Assembly: GCA_021827645.1 (NCBI GenBank)
Contig: JAKAVA010000028.1
Coordinates: 1-63,634 of the forward strand
Direction of reading: 5' to 3'
Origin: Planctomycetota bacterium
GTDB lineage: Bacteria > Planctomycetota > Phycisphaerae > WQYP01
Length of the DNA stretch: 63,634 nt
Both the position numbers and the translations under genes were made by a program. Positions 49,898-58,490 of this stretch are shown piece after piece. The notes beneath the pieces were generated by a model. That model was not told the origin of the DNA. It searched no databases and was given only the letters and a program-made list of their open reading frames with translations. Positions within the stretch are counted from its first letter, which is position 1, and every line of letters starts with the position of its first letter.

Positions 49898-50413
49898 ATG
49901 GCGAAGGGTGTGCATAAGGCCGTCGGTGGGCGTAACCCGGTACGGGTTTACGCGGACACATCAGTTTATGGGGGTATATTCGATCGCGAGTTTGCCATTC
50001 CCAGTCGGCAATTCTTTGAACTCGTGGAGGCCGGGCGATTCCAGTTGGTTACCTCCGCGCTCGTGGCGGAGGAAATATCGGTTGCCCCGGAGCGGGTAAA
50101 GCAGTTCTATCAGGCCATGGAGGACGTTTTATTGGTCGCGGAAATTAAAGCCAGTGCGATCCGCTTGGCGGAGGCGTACATCCGGGCGGGGATTGTGACG
50201 CCGAAATCACTGACCGACGCACGGCACGTCGCGCTGGCAACCGTTTCACACTGCCGGCTGATTGTCAGCTGGAACTTCAAACATATTGTGCAATTCGAGA
50301 GGATTGGGCGGTATAATGAGATGAACGTAGCGTCCGGTTACGGCGCCATCGGGATTTTCAGCCCGCTTGAGGTGGTCGATGATGAAGAGGACGAGATTGA
50401 AGGCGAAAAATAG
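49898..50413 (+). CDS. PIN-domain (VapC-like) toxin
   Basis: 171 residues; ATG with AAGGG six bases upstream. The PIN nuclease fold shows its acidic residues: VYADTSVYGG (first Asp, about 20), a Glu in LVAEEIS, and LTDARHVALATV with the later Asp (about 109), then IVSWNFKHI (Trp-Asn replacing the common Thr-Asp/Asn). PIN toxins cut tRNA or rRNA. The acidic C-terminus is DDEEDEIEGEK. The next gene overlaps it and looks like an antitoxin, an inverted order compared with usual VapBC. A 20-codon frame upstream ends TGATG on this start. Confidence 0.8.
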   Translation: MAKGVHKAVGGRNPVRVYADTSVYGGIFDREFAIPSRQFFELVEAGRFQLVTSALVAEEISVAPERVKQFYQAMEDVLLVAEIKASAIRLAEAYIRAGIVTPKSLTDARHVALATVSHCRLIVSWNFKHIVQFERIGRYNEMNVASGYGAIGIFSPLEVVDDEEDEIEGEK

Positions 50414-50630
50414 GTTTGACTGCGTGGCGATGAAACGGAGAGGCGCTGCGCGGGTCGCTCGGCACATACATGGCATGACCGTGTCGGAGGAAGTCGCCTA
50501 TTGGGCGCAGCGGACCGCGGTAATGAAGAGCCGTCGTCGCGGCTTGCCTCGCGCGGAGGCGCGGGGATCGCGAAGAACCTCCAGAGTCGGGCGAGACGCC
50601 CGCACCCCCCGAACCTCTGCGAACCTCTGA
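50379..50630 (+). CDS. Antitoxin-like partner of the PIN toxin
   Basis: 83 residues if started at the ATG at 50379 (GAGG six bases upstream; a second ATG follows). It overlaps the toxin by 35 bases. The core RFDCVAMKRRGAARVARHIHGMT-VSEEVAYWAQRT resembles short helical proteins that pair with PIN toxins in cyanobacteria and planctomycetes ('FDCV.MK..G...' and 'MT.EEE..FW..RT'). Past residue 50 the sequence turns into a low-complexity Arg/Ala/Ser run, which suggests the normal stop codon was lost or the reading frame continues by chance. Confidence 0.55.
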   Translation: MMKRTRLKAKNRFDCVAMKRRGAARVARHIHGMTVSEEVAYWAQRTAVMKSRRRGLPRAEARGSRRTSRVGRDARTPRTSANL

Positions 50631-50896
50631 GTCCCCTGCGGTTAAATCGGTTTTTCTCTCTCCCTTTCCCTGCGGTGAAAAGAATACCCGACCCGCGTCC
50701 ATTGGGATCCTGCAAGAGGCTACGGTTACAATACCGCCTTCGCGTTTTTTGGTAACTCGTTGCCACGGCACGTCCATATCAGACCGCGCGAAAAAATGCC
50801 GTGCCCAACAAACTCGGCAGACTCACGTCGTGGAAAGTACCGGCCATTCCGGCTATGTTTATTGCGATGATCACTGTGCGCAACAGCAACCGGGGG

Positions 50897-51820
50897 ATGT
50901 TCACGGCAAGAGTGGAGCAAAATATTCCGCTTTGCGAGGAACATTATCGACTTGTGCTGAAGGTTAAGGAGTTTCCGCCTTCGAATCCGGGGCAATTCGT
51001 TGAACTGCACACACGGCCCGACGTACCGGAGCCGGGATATCTCATCACCGAATGGGCACCGGGAGCCCGGCCGCCACAGCTTGACGCAGAAGAGTTCAGG
51101 GCACCAGCCCCCCTGCTACGGCGTCCGTATTCCATTGCGGCACACACGGTTGATGGGGCTGTATCTACGGTCGAGATCATGTATCGGGTGATCGGGAAGA
51201 TGACGCGCACGATGGAGGTTTTACGGGCGGGTGATTCGGTAAGTCTGCTGGGCCCGCTGGGGTGCGGGTTTAATATCCCATCCGGGACCTCGCGGGTGGT
51301 GCTGGCTGGAGGTGGTGTGGGGATTCCACCGATGCTTTATCTCGCCGAACGCCTTGCAAAAGCAAACATTCCGACGATTGCGCTGGTTGGTGTGCAACGA
51401 AAGGAGCTTCTGCCGCTGCAGGTGATCGATGGTGGGCCATCGACGCTTCCGGTGCCGAGGCATTGCATCGAGGAATTTGCGCGGCATGGGATAGAAACGA
51501 TTGTAACGACGGACGACGGGTCATTGGGTGTGGCGGGGCGCATTACCGGGGCGTTGGATGTGGTCTTGAGCGAGCACACCGGACCCGGAGTTGTGGTCTG
51601 CTGCTGCGGTCCGACCCGGATGATGCAGGCCACGGCGGCGTGCGCGCAGGCCCATGGGGTGACGTGTCTGGCCTCGCTGGAGCAGCCGATGGCGTGCGGC
51701 ATGGGGACCTGCCAGAGTTGCATTATCAAATTCAAGCCGCCCGGCAGTACCGATTGGGTTTATCGGCTCACATGCACAGATGGGCCGGTATTTAATACAC
51801 GTGATATCATCTGGAACTGA
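50897..51820 (+). CDS. pyrK: Dihydroorotate dehydrogenase electron-transfer subunit
   Basis: 307 residues from the ATG at 50897; a GTG at 50801 gives 32 more residues with no support. The PyrK layout is complete: FAD-binding RRPYSIAAH (about 75-83), NAD-side GGGVGIPPML (about 135), and the 2Fe-2S cluster with CGMGTCQSC and a fourth Cys in LTCTDGP. PyrK moves electrons from class 1B dihydroorotate dehydrogenase to NAD. pyrD is not adjacent, so pyrimidine genes are scattered here. The next gene overlaps or abuts depending on start. Confidence 0.85.
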   Translation: MFTARVEQNIPLCEEHYRLVLKVKEFPPSNPGQFVELHTRPDVPEPGYLITEWAPGARPPQLDAEEFRAPAPLLRRPYSIAAHTVDGAVSTVEIMYRVIGKMTRTMEVLRAGDSVSLLGPLGCGFNIPSGTSRVVLAGGGVGIPPMLYLAERLAKANIPTIALVGVQRKELLPLQVIDGGPSTLPVPRHCIEEFARHGIETIVTTDDGSLGVAGRITGALDVVLSEHTGPGVVVCCCGPTRMMQATAACAQAHGVTCLASLEQPMACGMGTCQSCIIKFKPPGSTDWVYRLTCTDGPVFNTRDIIWN

Positions 51821-51848
51821 CCGGCTCCGACGAGAATCGGGGCGGTCG

Positions 51849-53036
51849 ATGGAATGCGGGCGAGGCGACGTTTTGAAAGCACTGTTACATGTTGCAGATC
51901 CGACGATCGGCCGATCCGGCCTGCAACTGCTATCTGCATTGTGGCATGCGGCGGATCATGATGCGCATCTGCTGATATTGGGGCACTACGACGGGATCGC
52001 GGCGGCGATCCGGGCCGGCATAACGGGGGAACGGATATTGTGGCACCGGAGCCTGGGGCGATATGACCCGGCCACGTATTTCGGTGTTGCCGGGGCGGTC
52101 AACGCCATCAAGCCATACGCCGTCGGTTTGTGGGGGAATTGGACTCAGCATACGGGATGGGCCGCGGCAAGGCGCGTGCCGCTGTGTATTGATTTTATCC
52201 CACCTTCACAGCCGTATCTTTCGCCGGCATTCTACGCGCACTGGCTGGTGCCGGGGCGACGTGTGGCGGTCGGTTTTGATCGGGGTGAGGCGTTGATGTC
52301 CGGCTCAACCACCCTGCGCTACTGCGTGCAGGGTTGGTGCGGACGGATGACCGCAGATGCAGCGCCGACCGCTGAAGAAAAGCCTTCCGGCGAAGGGGGC
52401 ACATCCCAGGCGACGGCTCCTTCGGCTCAAATCGATGAAACGGATGGTTCCGGTGATCGCCATCCAATGCCGGAGAATCTTTCGCAATCCGGTGGACCGC
52501 GAATATTAATAATCACCGATGCCGGGCCGGCGGTGCGAGTCGATATTGCATTATGGGCGGCCGCGATTGTGGAACAGATCATGCCGGATGTAAAGGTGCT
52601 CATGTCGCTGCCTGCGGGACATTGGGGCATCAACCGGGAACGACAGAAGCGGATTCTGGAATTCGTGGGGGATCTGGCGAATCCGGGGCTCGTAGTGCTG
52701 GAGCCGGAAACAACGCCCTGGCATGAACTGGCTGCGGGTGCCGATGTCTGCGTGCTGGCGGCGGAGGGGCCGGTGATTCTGGCGCCGATGCTGGCGGCGG
52801 CCGCGGTCGGCACGCCGGTGATTGCCACTGCGACGGCCCAGATTCAGTCCGCCCAGCCGCTGGCGGGTTTGGCGGCAACCGCTCCACCGAACGACCCACG
52901 TCGTCTGGCCGCCGCGATTGTGAAACTTCTCCGTCGGGGCCGTCCGTCGCGGAATGAGCTGATAGCCACAGCCGAAAGCGAATGCCAGCGCCGCAGGGAG
53001 CAACTGGCGAGCTTGATGCGCGGATTATGGGCGTAA
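51849..53036 (+). CDS. Glycosyltransferase-like protein, divergent
   Basis: 395 residues from the ATG at 51849; a TTG at 51873 with GAGG nearby gives a neat MKALLHVADPTIGRSG start and may be the real one. It has two Rossmann-like halves joined by a Glu/Ser/Gly linker (about 175-215). The C-terminal half has LVVLEPETTPWHELAAGADVCVLAAEGP..LAPMLAAAAVGTPVIAT, typical of GT4-like glycosyltransferases where the Glu-rich segment binds the nucleotide sugar. No clear ligand motif in the first half. Function is uncertain; envelope sugar transfer is plausible. Confidence 0.65.
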   Translation: MECGRGDVLKALLHVADPTIGRSGLQLLSALWHAADHDAHLLILGHYDGIAAAIRAGITGERILWHRSLGRYDPATYFGVAGAVNAIKPYAVGLWGNWTQHTGWAAARRVPLCIDFIPPSQPYLSPAFYAHWLVPGRRVAVGFDRGEALMSGSTTLRYCVQGWCGRMTADAAPTAEEKPSGEGGTSQATAPSAQIDETDGSGDRHPMPENLSQSGGPRILIITDAGPAVRVDIALWAAAIVEQIMPDVKVLMSLPAGHWGINRERQKRILEFVGDLANPGLVVLEPETTPWHELAAGADVCVLAAEGPVILAPMLAAAAVGTPVIATATAQIQSAQPLAGLAATAPPNDPRRLAAAIVKLLRRGRPSRNELIATAESECQRRREQLASLMRGLWA

Positions 53037-53090
53037 CTTGGCCGGACGGGAAAGGCCACGGCCGCCCCCGCCATCCACGGCCGCTTAAAA

Positions 53091-53120
53091 TTCGGAAACC
53101 GCCCCGAAGAGTTCTATAAT
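53091..53120 (+). promoter_or_regulatory. Likely promoter of nadA
   Basis: A perfect TATAAT (53115-53120) lies 38 bases ahead of the nadA ATG. The -35 at 18-base spacing (TTCGGA, 53091-53096) is weak. Confidence 0.55.
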
Positions 53121-53158
53121 AGGGTGGGCCGCGTGGCGATTGATGAAAGGTTTAATCG

Positions 53159-54388
53159 ATGGAATGGCAGCAGCCGATCCCCAAACAGTATCTGCAGATG
53201 CCCAGGGCGACCGTGCTGGAGCGGATCGCCGAGCACAAGAAGGCGCTTGGAAAACGGCTTGTAATCCTCGGGCACCATTACCAGCAGGATGATGTGGTGG
53301 CGTTTGCTGATTATGTGGGCGATTCATTCCAGCTATCGCGGCAGGCGGCGGAACTGACCGAAACGGAATTTGTCATTTTCTGCGGGGTGCACTTCATGGC
53401 CGAATCGGCGGATGTGCTGACATCTCCGCACCAGAAGGTCATCCTGCCGGATATGGGGGCCGGTTGTTCGATGGCGGATATGGCACAGGCGGACGATGTG
53501 GTCGATGCGTGGGACATCATCACCGAGGCATGCCGGGATCTGGATCAATTTGAACTCATTCCGATCACCTATGTGAATTCCAGTGCAGCGGTGAAAAGTT
53601 TTGTGGGAGAGCATGGCGGTGCGGTGTGCACCAGCAGCAACTGCGAGAAGATACTCACCTGGGCACTCAACGGGCAGAAGCCGGGGGACGTTCCACGGCG
53701 TAAAATAATATTTTTTCCGGATCAGCATCTCGGGCGGAATACCGCCTATAAGATGGGTTTCGGGCTCGACACGATGGTGACATGGGATTACCGGGCCATG
53801 CGCGGCGGACTGAACGATGAGCAGATTGCCGAGGCCAATTTTATTCTCTGGAAGGGACATTGCAGTGTTCATCAACTCTTCCGCCCGGAACATGTGGACG
53901 ATATCCGTCGGCGGATTGAGGGCATCCTGGTCATCGTCCATCCGGAATGCCGATGGGAGGTGGTGCAGAAAGCCGATATGGTCGGATCGACCGAATTCAT
54001 CGGCCGCACCATTCGGGAAAGCCCGCCGGGAAGCAAATGGGCCGTGGGGACGGAAGTGCATATGGTCAATCGTCTTGCCACATCGCATCCGGACAAGCAG
54101 ATCGTCATCCTTTCGGATTGTCAGTGTTTGTGCACCACGATGTACCGGATCGATCCCCCCCACCTGCTGCACGTGCTGGATCATCTTGCCCAGGGGCGGA
54201 TTATGAATCAGATCCGTGTTAATGATTATGACCGGTACTGGTCGCGTGTGAGCCTGCAGCGAATGTTGGATATTACCGGCGGCAGGCCGGTGTCGCCGCC
54301 ACCCGAACCGAAACCCGCCCCACGCCACGATGATGATGCGATGTCGGGGGCGAACACGTCGCACCATCTCGCCGTTGTCGCGGGATAA
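53159..54388 (+). CDS. nadA: Quinolinate synthase
   Basis: 409 residues, the longer NadA type. It condenses iminoaspartate and dihydroxyacetone phosphate to quinolinate for NAD synthesis, using a 4Fe-4S cluster. Cluster cysteines: DMGAGCSMADMA (about 106), SNC (about 162) and SDCQCLC (about 321-325). Other landmarks: LGHHYQQDDVV, YVNSSAAVK, FFPDQHLGRNTA, HPECRWEVV and GTEVHMVNRL. The last 25 residues are a variable tail. nadB and nadC are not in the window. Confidence 0.95.
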   Translation: MEWQQPIPKQYLQMPRATVLERIAEHKKALGKRLVILGHHYQQDDVVAFADYVGDSFQLSRQAAELTETEFVIFCGVHFMAESADVLTSPHQKVILPDMGAGCSMADMAQADDVVDAWDIITEACRDLDQFELIPITYVNSSAAVKSFVGEHGGAVCTSSNCEKILTWALNGQKPGDVPRRKIIFFPDQHLGRNTAYKMGFGLDTMVTWDYRAMRGGLNDEQIAEANFILWKGHCSVHQLFRPEHVDDIRRRIEGILVIVHPECRWEVVQKADMVGSTEFIGRTIRESPPGSKWAVGTEVHMVNRLATSHPDKQIVILSDCQCLCTTMYRIDPPHLLHVLDHLAQGRIMNQIRVNDYDRYWSRVSLQRMLDITGGRPVSPPPEPKPAPRHDDDAMSGANTSHHLAVVAG

Positions 54389-54442
54389 GGGCGCGGAAAT
54401 ACATGCATAACTGAATATTGATGTCTCACTGTGAGGATGGGT

Positions 54443-55684
54443 ATGAAATCATCGCGATGGATGGTGGTCGCACTGTTTATGCTGCTTCCGGCCGGGAATG
54501 CGGTATGGGCCTCGCCTCAGGATGCGTATATTGCCGGCTACGCGGCTGCAGAGCTTCAATACGCGGATCATTTAACCGCTGCAGCAATTAAAGTTCGCGA
54601 TGGGATCATCTACGTAAGCCTGCCGCCACATATCGCCGGCGTCAATCGGCAGGCGATTGCCCGGCAACTCGGCAAGATCAAGGGCGTGCGGAAGGTTATT
54701 TTCGCCGCGCCCGCTGCCCATTCTCAAGCAGCGCCGGCCATCGGCACACAGCCGGCAACCTCCAACGCACCGGGGCCCCAACCCGTCGGCATGGAGCCGT
54801 CTGTTCCGGTGAGCGTTCCGATCTCCAAGTCGTTGCGGCAGTCCCCCTGGGCCTTTGGATTCAATGTGCTTCACCGCCGCCATCTTTACCGGATGCCGAC
54901 CGGCTTTTTACCGCCGGGCCAATTGTTTACCCCCCTGCTGGCGGACCCGAAGTGGCCGGGATTCTCAGCGGCCTATGCCAATTACGCGCCCTACCACCCG
55001 GCGAACCTCAATGCGGTGGTGCAGGTGGCGATCGGCGGAACGGTGCCGTTGTATCGTGGAAACCTGGGCCGCCACTGGCAATGGGAAACGGGCATGTTTG
55101 GGACCGATTACGCCTATTTCAACACCAATGCCCCGAACGTGGATCTGCAGAATAATGATTATCAGGTGGGGGGATATTTCGCATTCAGGCACCGAAACTG
55201 GTCTTTCTATACCCGCTTCTTTCATCAGAGTTCCCATCTGGGCGACGGGTACATTGCCAATATTCTGGGCGGTACGCAGGGTATTTCGGTCTTTACGTAT
55301 GAGCAACTTGGTGGATACGTGTCGTACAGCTTTTATCACCGGTGGTTCAGGCTGTATGCCGGCGCCGGTTATTTTTTTGATACTTATCCCTATGATCTGG
55401 GCAAGGAGATTTTTCAATATGGAGCCGAATTTCACGGCCCCGCCTTTGCCCGCTTCCACAGCCTGTACGTATCACCGGTGGCAGGCATTGATTTGAAAGA
55501 CTGGGCCCAAACGCATTATTCCACCGATATTTCTGCGCGGGCGGGGTTTCAGTTTGACAATGGTTCCATCTCAAGCCCCACGATGCAAATTCTGTTTGAA
55601 TATTATCATGGACACTCTCCATTTGGAGAGTTTTACAATAATGTCATTCAGTATGTCGGCATCGGCCTGCATGTGCAGTATTAA
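54443..55684 (+). CDS. Secreted BON-like plus DUF1207 protein
   Basis: 413 residues from the ATG at 54443 with GAGG six bases upstream. Signal peptide ending near AVWASPQ (about 24). A short domain (about 30-90: HLTAAAIKVRDGIIYVSLPPHIAGVNRQAIARQLGKIKGVRKVIF) looks like a BON fold. A Pro/Ala linker follows. From about 135 the protein matches DUF1207, an outer-membrane barrel-like family: KWPGFSAAY, GGTVPLYRG, WQWETGMFGTDYAYF, DLQNNDYQVGGYF, FHQSSHLGDGYIA. It likely sits in the outer membrane. The BON-DUF1207 pairing is notable. Confidence 0.75.
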   Translation: MKSSRWMVVALFMLLPAGNAVWASPQDAYIAGYAAAELQYADHLTAAAIKVRDGIIYVSLPPHIAGVNRQAIARQLGKIKGVRKVIFAAPAAHSQAAPAIGTQPATSNAPGPQPVGMEPSVPVSVPISKSLRQSPWAFGFNVLHRRHLYRMPTGFLPPGQLFTPLLADPKWPGFSAAYANYAPYHPANLNAVVQVAIGGTVPLYRGNLGRHWQWETGMFGTDYAYFNTNAPNVDLQNNDYQVGGYFAFRHRNWSFYTRFFHQSSHLGDGYIANILGGTQGISVFTYEQLGGYVSYSFYHRWFRLYAGAGYFFDTYPYDLGKEIFQYGAEFHGPAFARFHSLYVSPVAGIDLKDWAQTHYSTDISARAGFQFDNGSISSPTMQILFEYYHGHSPFGEFYNNVIQYVGIGLHVQY

Positions 55685-55915
55685 AACCGCGGCATTTTTT
55701 GGGCGGGTGGCCGACGGAACCGGCGGCCGCCGTTTTCACCGCAGAAGGTGTCGGCATCGGCACCGCCGTCAGCCGTGAGGGCGAGGCCTTGTGAGCCTTC
55801 ACCGATGAGGAGTTGCCGCCGGAGATTAAACGCATTAGCCTTACCGCCTCGGTGAGGCGAACCGTTGAGGATAACGGCGGCACCGGCTGACGAGGATTTT
55901 ATCTGGAGATGGGTT

Positions 55916-56986
55916 ATGACGATTGATATTGCGGTTTTGCCGGGAGACGGCATCGGCGTTGAAGTCATTGCTGCCGCGATGAAGGTGCTGGAGCATGTTG
56001 CCCGGGGAGGTGGTCATCCGATTCAGGCCACTTATGCGGATGTCGGCTGGGCCGCCATCGACAAGCATGGCACCGCCCTGCCGGCGGCCACCCGCGATGT
56101 GTGCCGACGGAGCAAGGCCATTCTGTTCGGAGCCGTCGGACTGCCGGACCGGGACAAGACTCTTCCGCAGGCGCAGCGGCCGGAACGGGTCGCCCTGCTG
56201 GAATTGCGTAAGGGATTATTTGCCAATCTGCGGCACGTGGTGCTGCCGCCCGGACTGGCCGAGCATTGTCCGCTCAAGGCGCATTTAATTGCCGCCGGGA
56301 TCGACATCATGATCATACGCGAATTGACCGGCGGATTGTATTACGGCAAACCGCAGGGAATATCCGGTGATGCACCAAACCGGGCGGCGGTGGACACCAT
56401 GGCGTACAGTGAGAAGGAAATCGTGCGGATATTAAAAGTGGGGTTTGAGACAGCCCGAAAGCGCCGGCGGCGGCTGACCAGCGTGGACAAAGCGAATATT
56501 CTCGCCACAAGCCAGTTATGGCGTGAGACGGCGACGGCCATGGGTGCCGACTATCCGGATGTTCAGCTCGAGCACATGTATGTGGATAATGCGTCGATGC
56601 AGTTGCTGCGGCGCCCGACCGAATTTGATGTGATCGTCACGGAAAACACCTTCGGCGATATTCTCAGCGATGAGGCAAGTATGCTCTGCGGATCGATCGG
56701 TCTGGTGCCCTCCGCGTGTCTGGGAGATGATCCTTCGGTTGTACCGTTTTATGAGCCTATCCACGGTAGTGCGCCGGATATTGCCGGGCAGAATAAAGCC
56801 AACCCGATTGGCGCCATTCTCACCGTTGCCATGATGTTGCGTTATACCTTTGGCCTGAATCAGGAAGCGACCGCGATTGAGAAGGGATGTTCCAAGGTGC
56901 TTAATGCGGCTAAGGTGCTCACCGGTGATCTGGGGGGCAAGGCGAGTTGCAGCGATGTGACGGCTGCCGTTATCGCGGCGATGTGA
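55916..56986 (+). CDS. leuB: 3-isopropylmalate dehydrogenase
   Basis: 356 residues from the ATG at 55916 with GGAGATGG upstream; the earlier in-frame ATG has no site. It oxidises and decarboxylates 3-isopropylmalate in leucine synthesis. Landmarks: VLPGDGIGVEV, ELRKGLFANLR, RELTGGLYYGKP with the catalytic Tyr (about 142), EHMYVDNASMQLL, and IHGSAPDIAGQNKANPIG that binds NAD. FGDILSDEASM carries the metal-binding Asp residues. No other leu genes are adjacent. Confidence 0.93.
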   Translation: MTIDIAVLPGDGIGVEVIAAAMKVLEHVARGGGHPIQATYADVGWAAIDKHGTALPAATRDVCRRSKAILFGAVGLPDRDKTLPQAQRPERVALLELRKGLFANLRHVVLPPGLAEHCPLKAHLIAAGIDIMIIRELTGGLYYGKPQGISGDAPNRAAVDTMAYSEKEIVRILKVGFETARKRRRRLTSVDKANILATSQLWRETATAMGADYPDVQLEHMYVDNASMQLLRRPTEFDVIVTENTFGDILSDEASMLCGSIGLVPSACLGDDPSVVPFYEPIHGSAPDIAGQNKANPIGAILTVAMMLRYTFGLNQEATAIEKGCSKVLNAAKVLTGDLGGKASCSDVTAAVIAAM

Positions 56987-57167
56987 AAGTTCTGCGGCCA
57001 GCTTATGGCGGCGATTCTACGACCGTGTACAGTGCGGGAACTGCGAAACTTCAGAGGCAAAGAGACCATCGACTCCGGTCCGTGTGCGAAGCGTGAGTCT
57101 GATAACGTCATCTGCTGGCTGGCGTACGTCTTTGACCGCCACACGTTATGGAATCAATCAACACGGA

Positions 57168-58208
57168 TCAATGCTGTATCGGATGCCAGAGTTTGCCGTT
57201 GATCCGCAATTCAGCAGGCTTTTGACTGGAAATCAGCGCCGGTCCATTTTGCGGCGTGGCCACCACAACGGAGAACCGTATGGAGTAAATTTCGTTCGGG
57301 CGGCAGATCAGGTGGTTCCCCACCACGTTGCTTTTTCCCAGGGGAGTTCGATCCGAGACAGAGGCACCTCGAAAACAACCGAAAGTTTCCGGCAGACCGA
57401 CCGGGGTCGTATAAAAAATTCCTATCCGATTGGCGGTATCAATATTGGCAATCCATCCCTTTGAGATGATATTGTGTCCCGGCCACTGCGGTGCCCCTTT
57501 CACAAGTCGAACGTGCCGCCGCCAAGCGTCTGTCGATTTTCCCATCATTTTATTTCGGCCATATGGAATCCGCGTCGGATACATGAAGGCATCGGTGCGA
57601 TCGCTATAGAGAGTCGGGATTTCGGTACTCATCCGAAATGTTCTGTGGCCGTACCGCTGGAACCGATAGTGGAAATGAGCGACGCCATGACGGTCAATAT
57701 GTACCTGTTCAGTGTACACCCAGTGGGTCGGGTTGCCGGTGTCGTAATCCAGAGGCCGAACAACCGCAAAAAAAGTATGCCGAGTGGCTTTCCACCGCAC
57801 AACATGACTTCCAGTTTCCGGAACGTTCACTCCATGTGGATGTCCGGCGAAGGCTTGGTTGCCCAGTGCCCCTGCCTGTGTCGGGTTTATAAGCAGCGGC
57901 TGGGGACCCGGCGCATTGTGGAATAAAAATTCATCCACCTGAAGTTCGCGGCCTACATCGTGAAAATCGACGATGTTGAGTTCATGGGCGACGTGCTTAT
58001 CCGCGATTCCGACGACCACCGCTCCCCAGGCGATATTAAATGCAACCAACATGCCTCCATTGGAAATAATCACATTCTGATTTTTTGGCGGGGGCTGCCA
58101 CGGAGGCTGATGGTTGATCGCTGCGCCGGCATTCCAATCACCAGCTGAAAATAATAGCATCGCCAGAATGATGCCCACGACGGACAGACGACGTGCATGT
58201 GAACCCAT
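57168..58208 (-). CDS. Secreted protein of unknown function
   Basis: 346 residues from the ATG at 58206-58208, with GGAG ten bases upstream. Signal peptide ends near FSAGDWNAGA. The mature part is rich in aromatic residues and His, with beta-strand character: IISNGGMLVAFNIAWGAVVVGI near the start, VRWKATRHTFFAVVRPLDY, HFHYRFQRYGHRTF, and FGCFRGASVSDRTP. This hints at a carbohydrate- or ligand-binding beta-sandwich, but no family is recognised. Convergent with leuB and divergent from rho. Confidence 0.6.
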   Translation of the reverse strand: MGSHARRLSVVGIILAMLLFSAGDWNAGAAINHQPPWQPPPKNQNVIISNGGMLVAFNIAWGAVVVGIADKHVAHELNIVDFHDVGRELQVDEFLFHNAPGPQPLLINPTQAGALGNQAFAGHPHGVNVPETGSHVVRWKATRHTFFAVVRPLDYDTGNPTHWVYTEQVHIDRHGVAHFHYRFQRYGHRTFRMSTEIPTLYSDRTDAFMYPTRIPYGRNKMMGKSTDAWRRHVRLVKGAPQWPGHNIISKGWIANIDTANRIGIFYTTPVGLPETFGCFRGASVSDRTPLGKSNVVGNHLICRPNEIYSIRFSVVVATPQNGPALISSQKPAELRINGKLWHPIQH

Positions 58209-58490
58209 TATGGCGGACTCCAAATCAAGAAAATCCTTCCCGCACCCGATAGACGACCCCAAACTAAGTTGCGTCTACACAATCGAGATACTCTAACTCA
58301 AAGGTATCTGCCCGCAAAATAAAAACGGAAATCAGGTGTTTATGGTTGAGTTTGTTTCCACATGAGTAAGTGGTATAATCTTCGAACAGGGTCGGCTAAA
58401 CGATTCATCTTCCCCAAAGTTAGTCGAATATCCGGTAACAGGCGGGTGTGGTGTGTTAAAAAAACCCGCAGATTTTTTCCATGAGGTATT

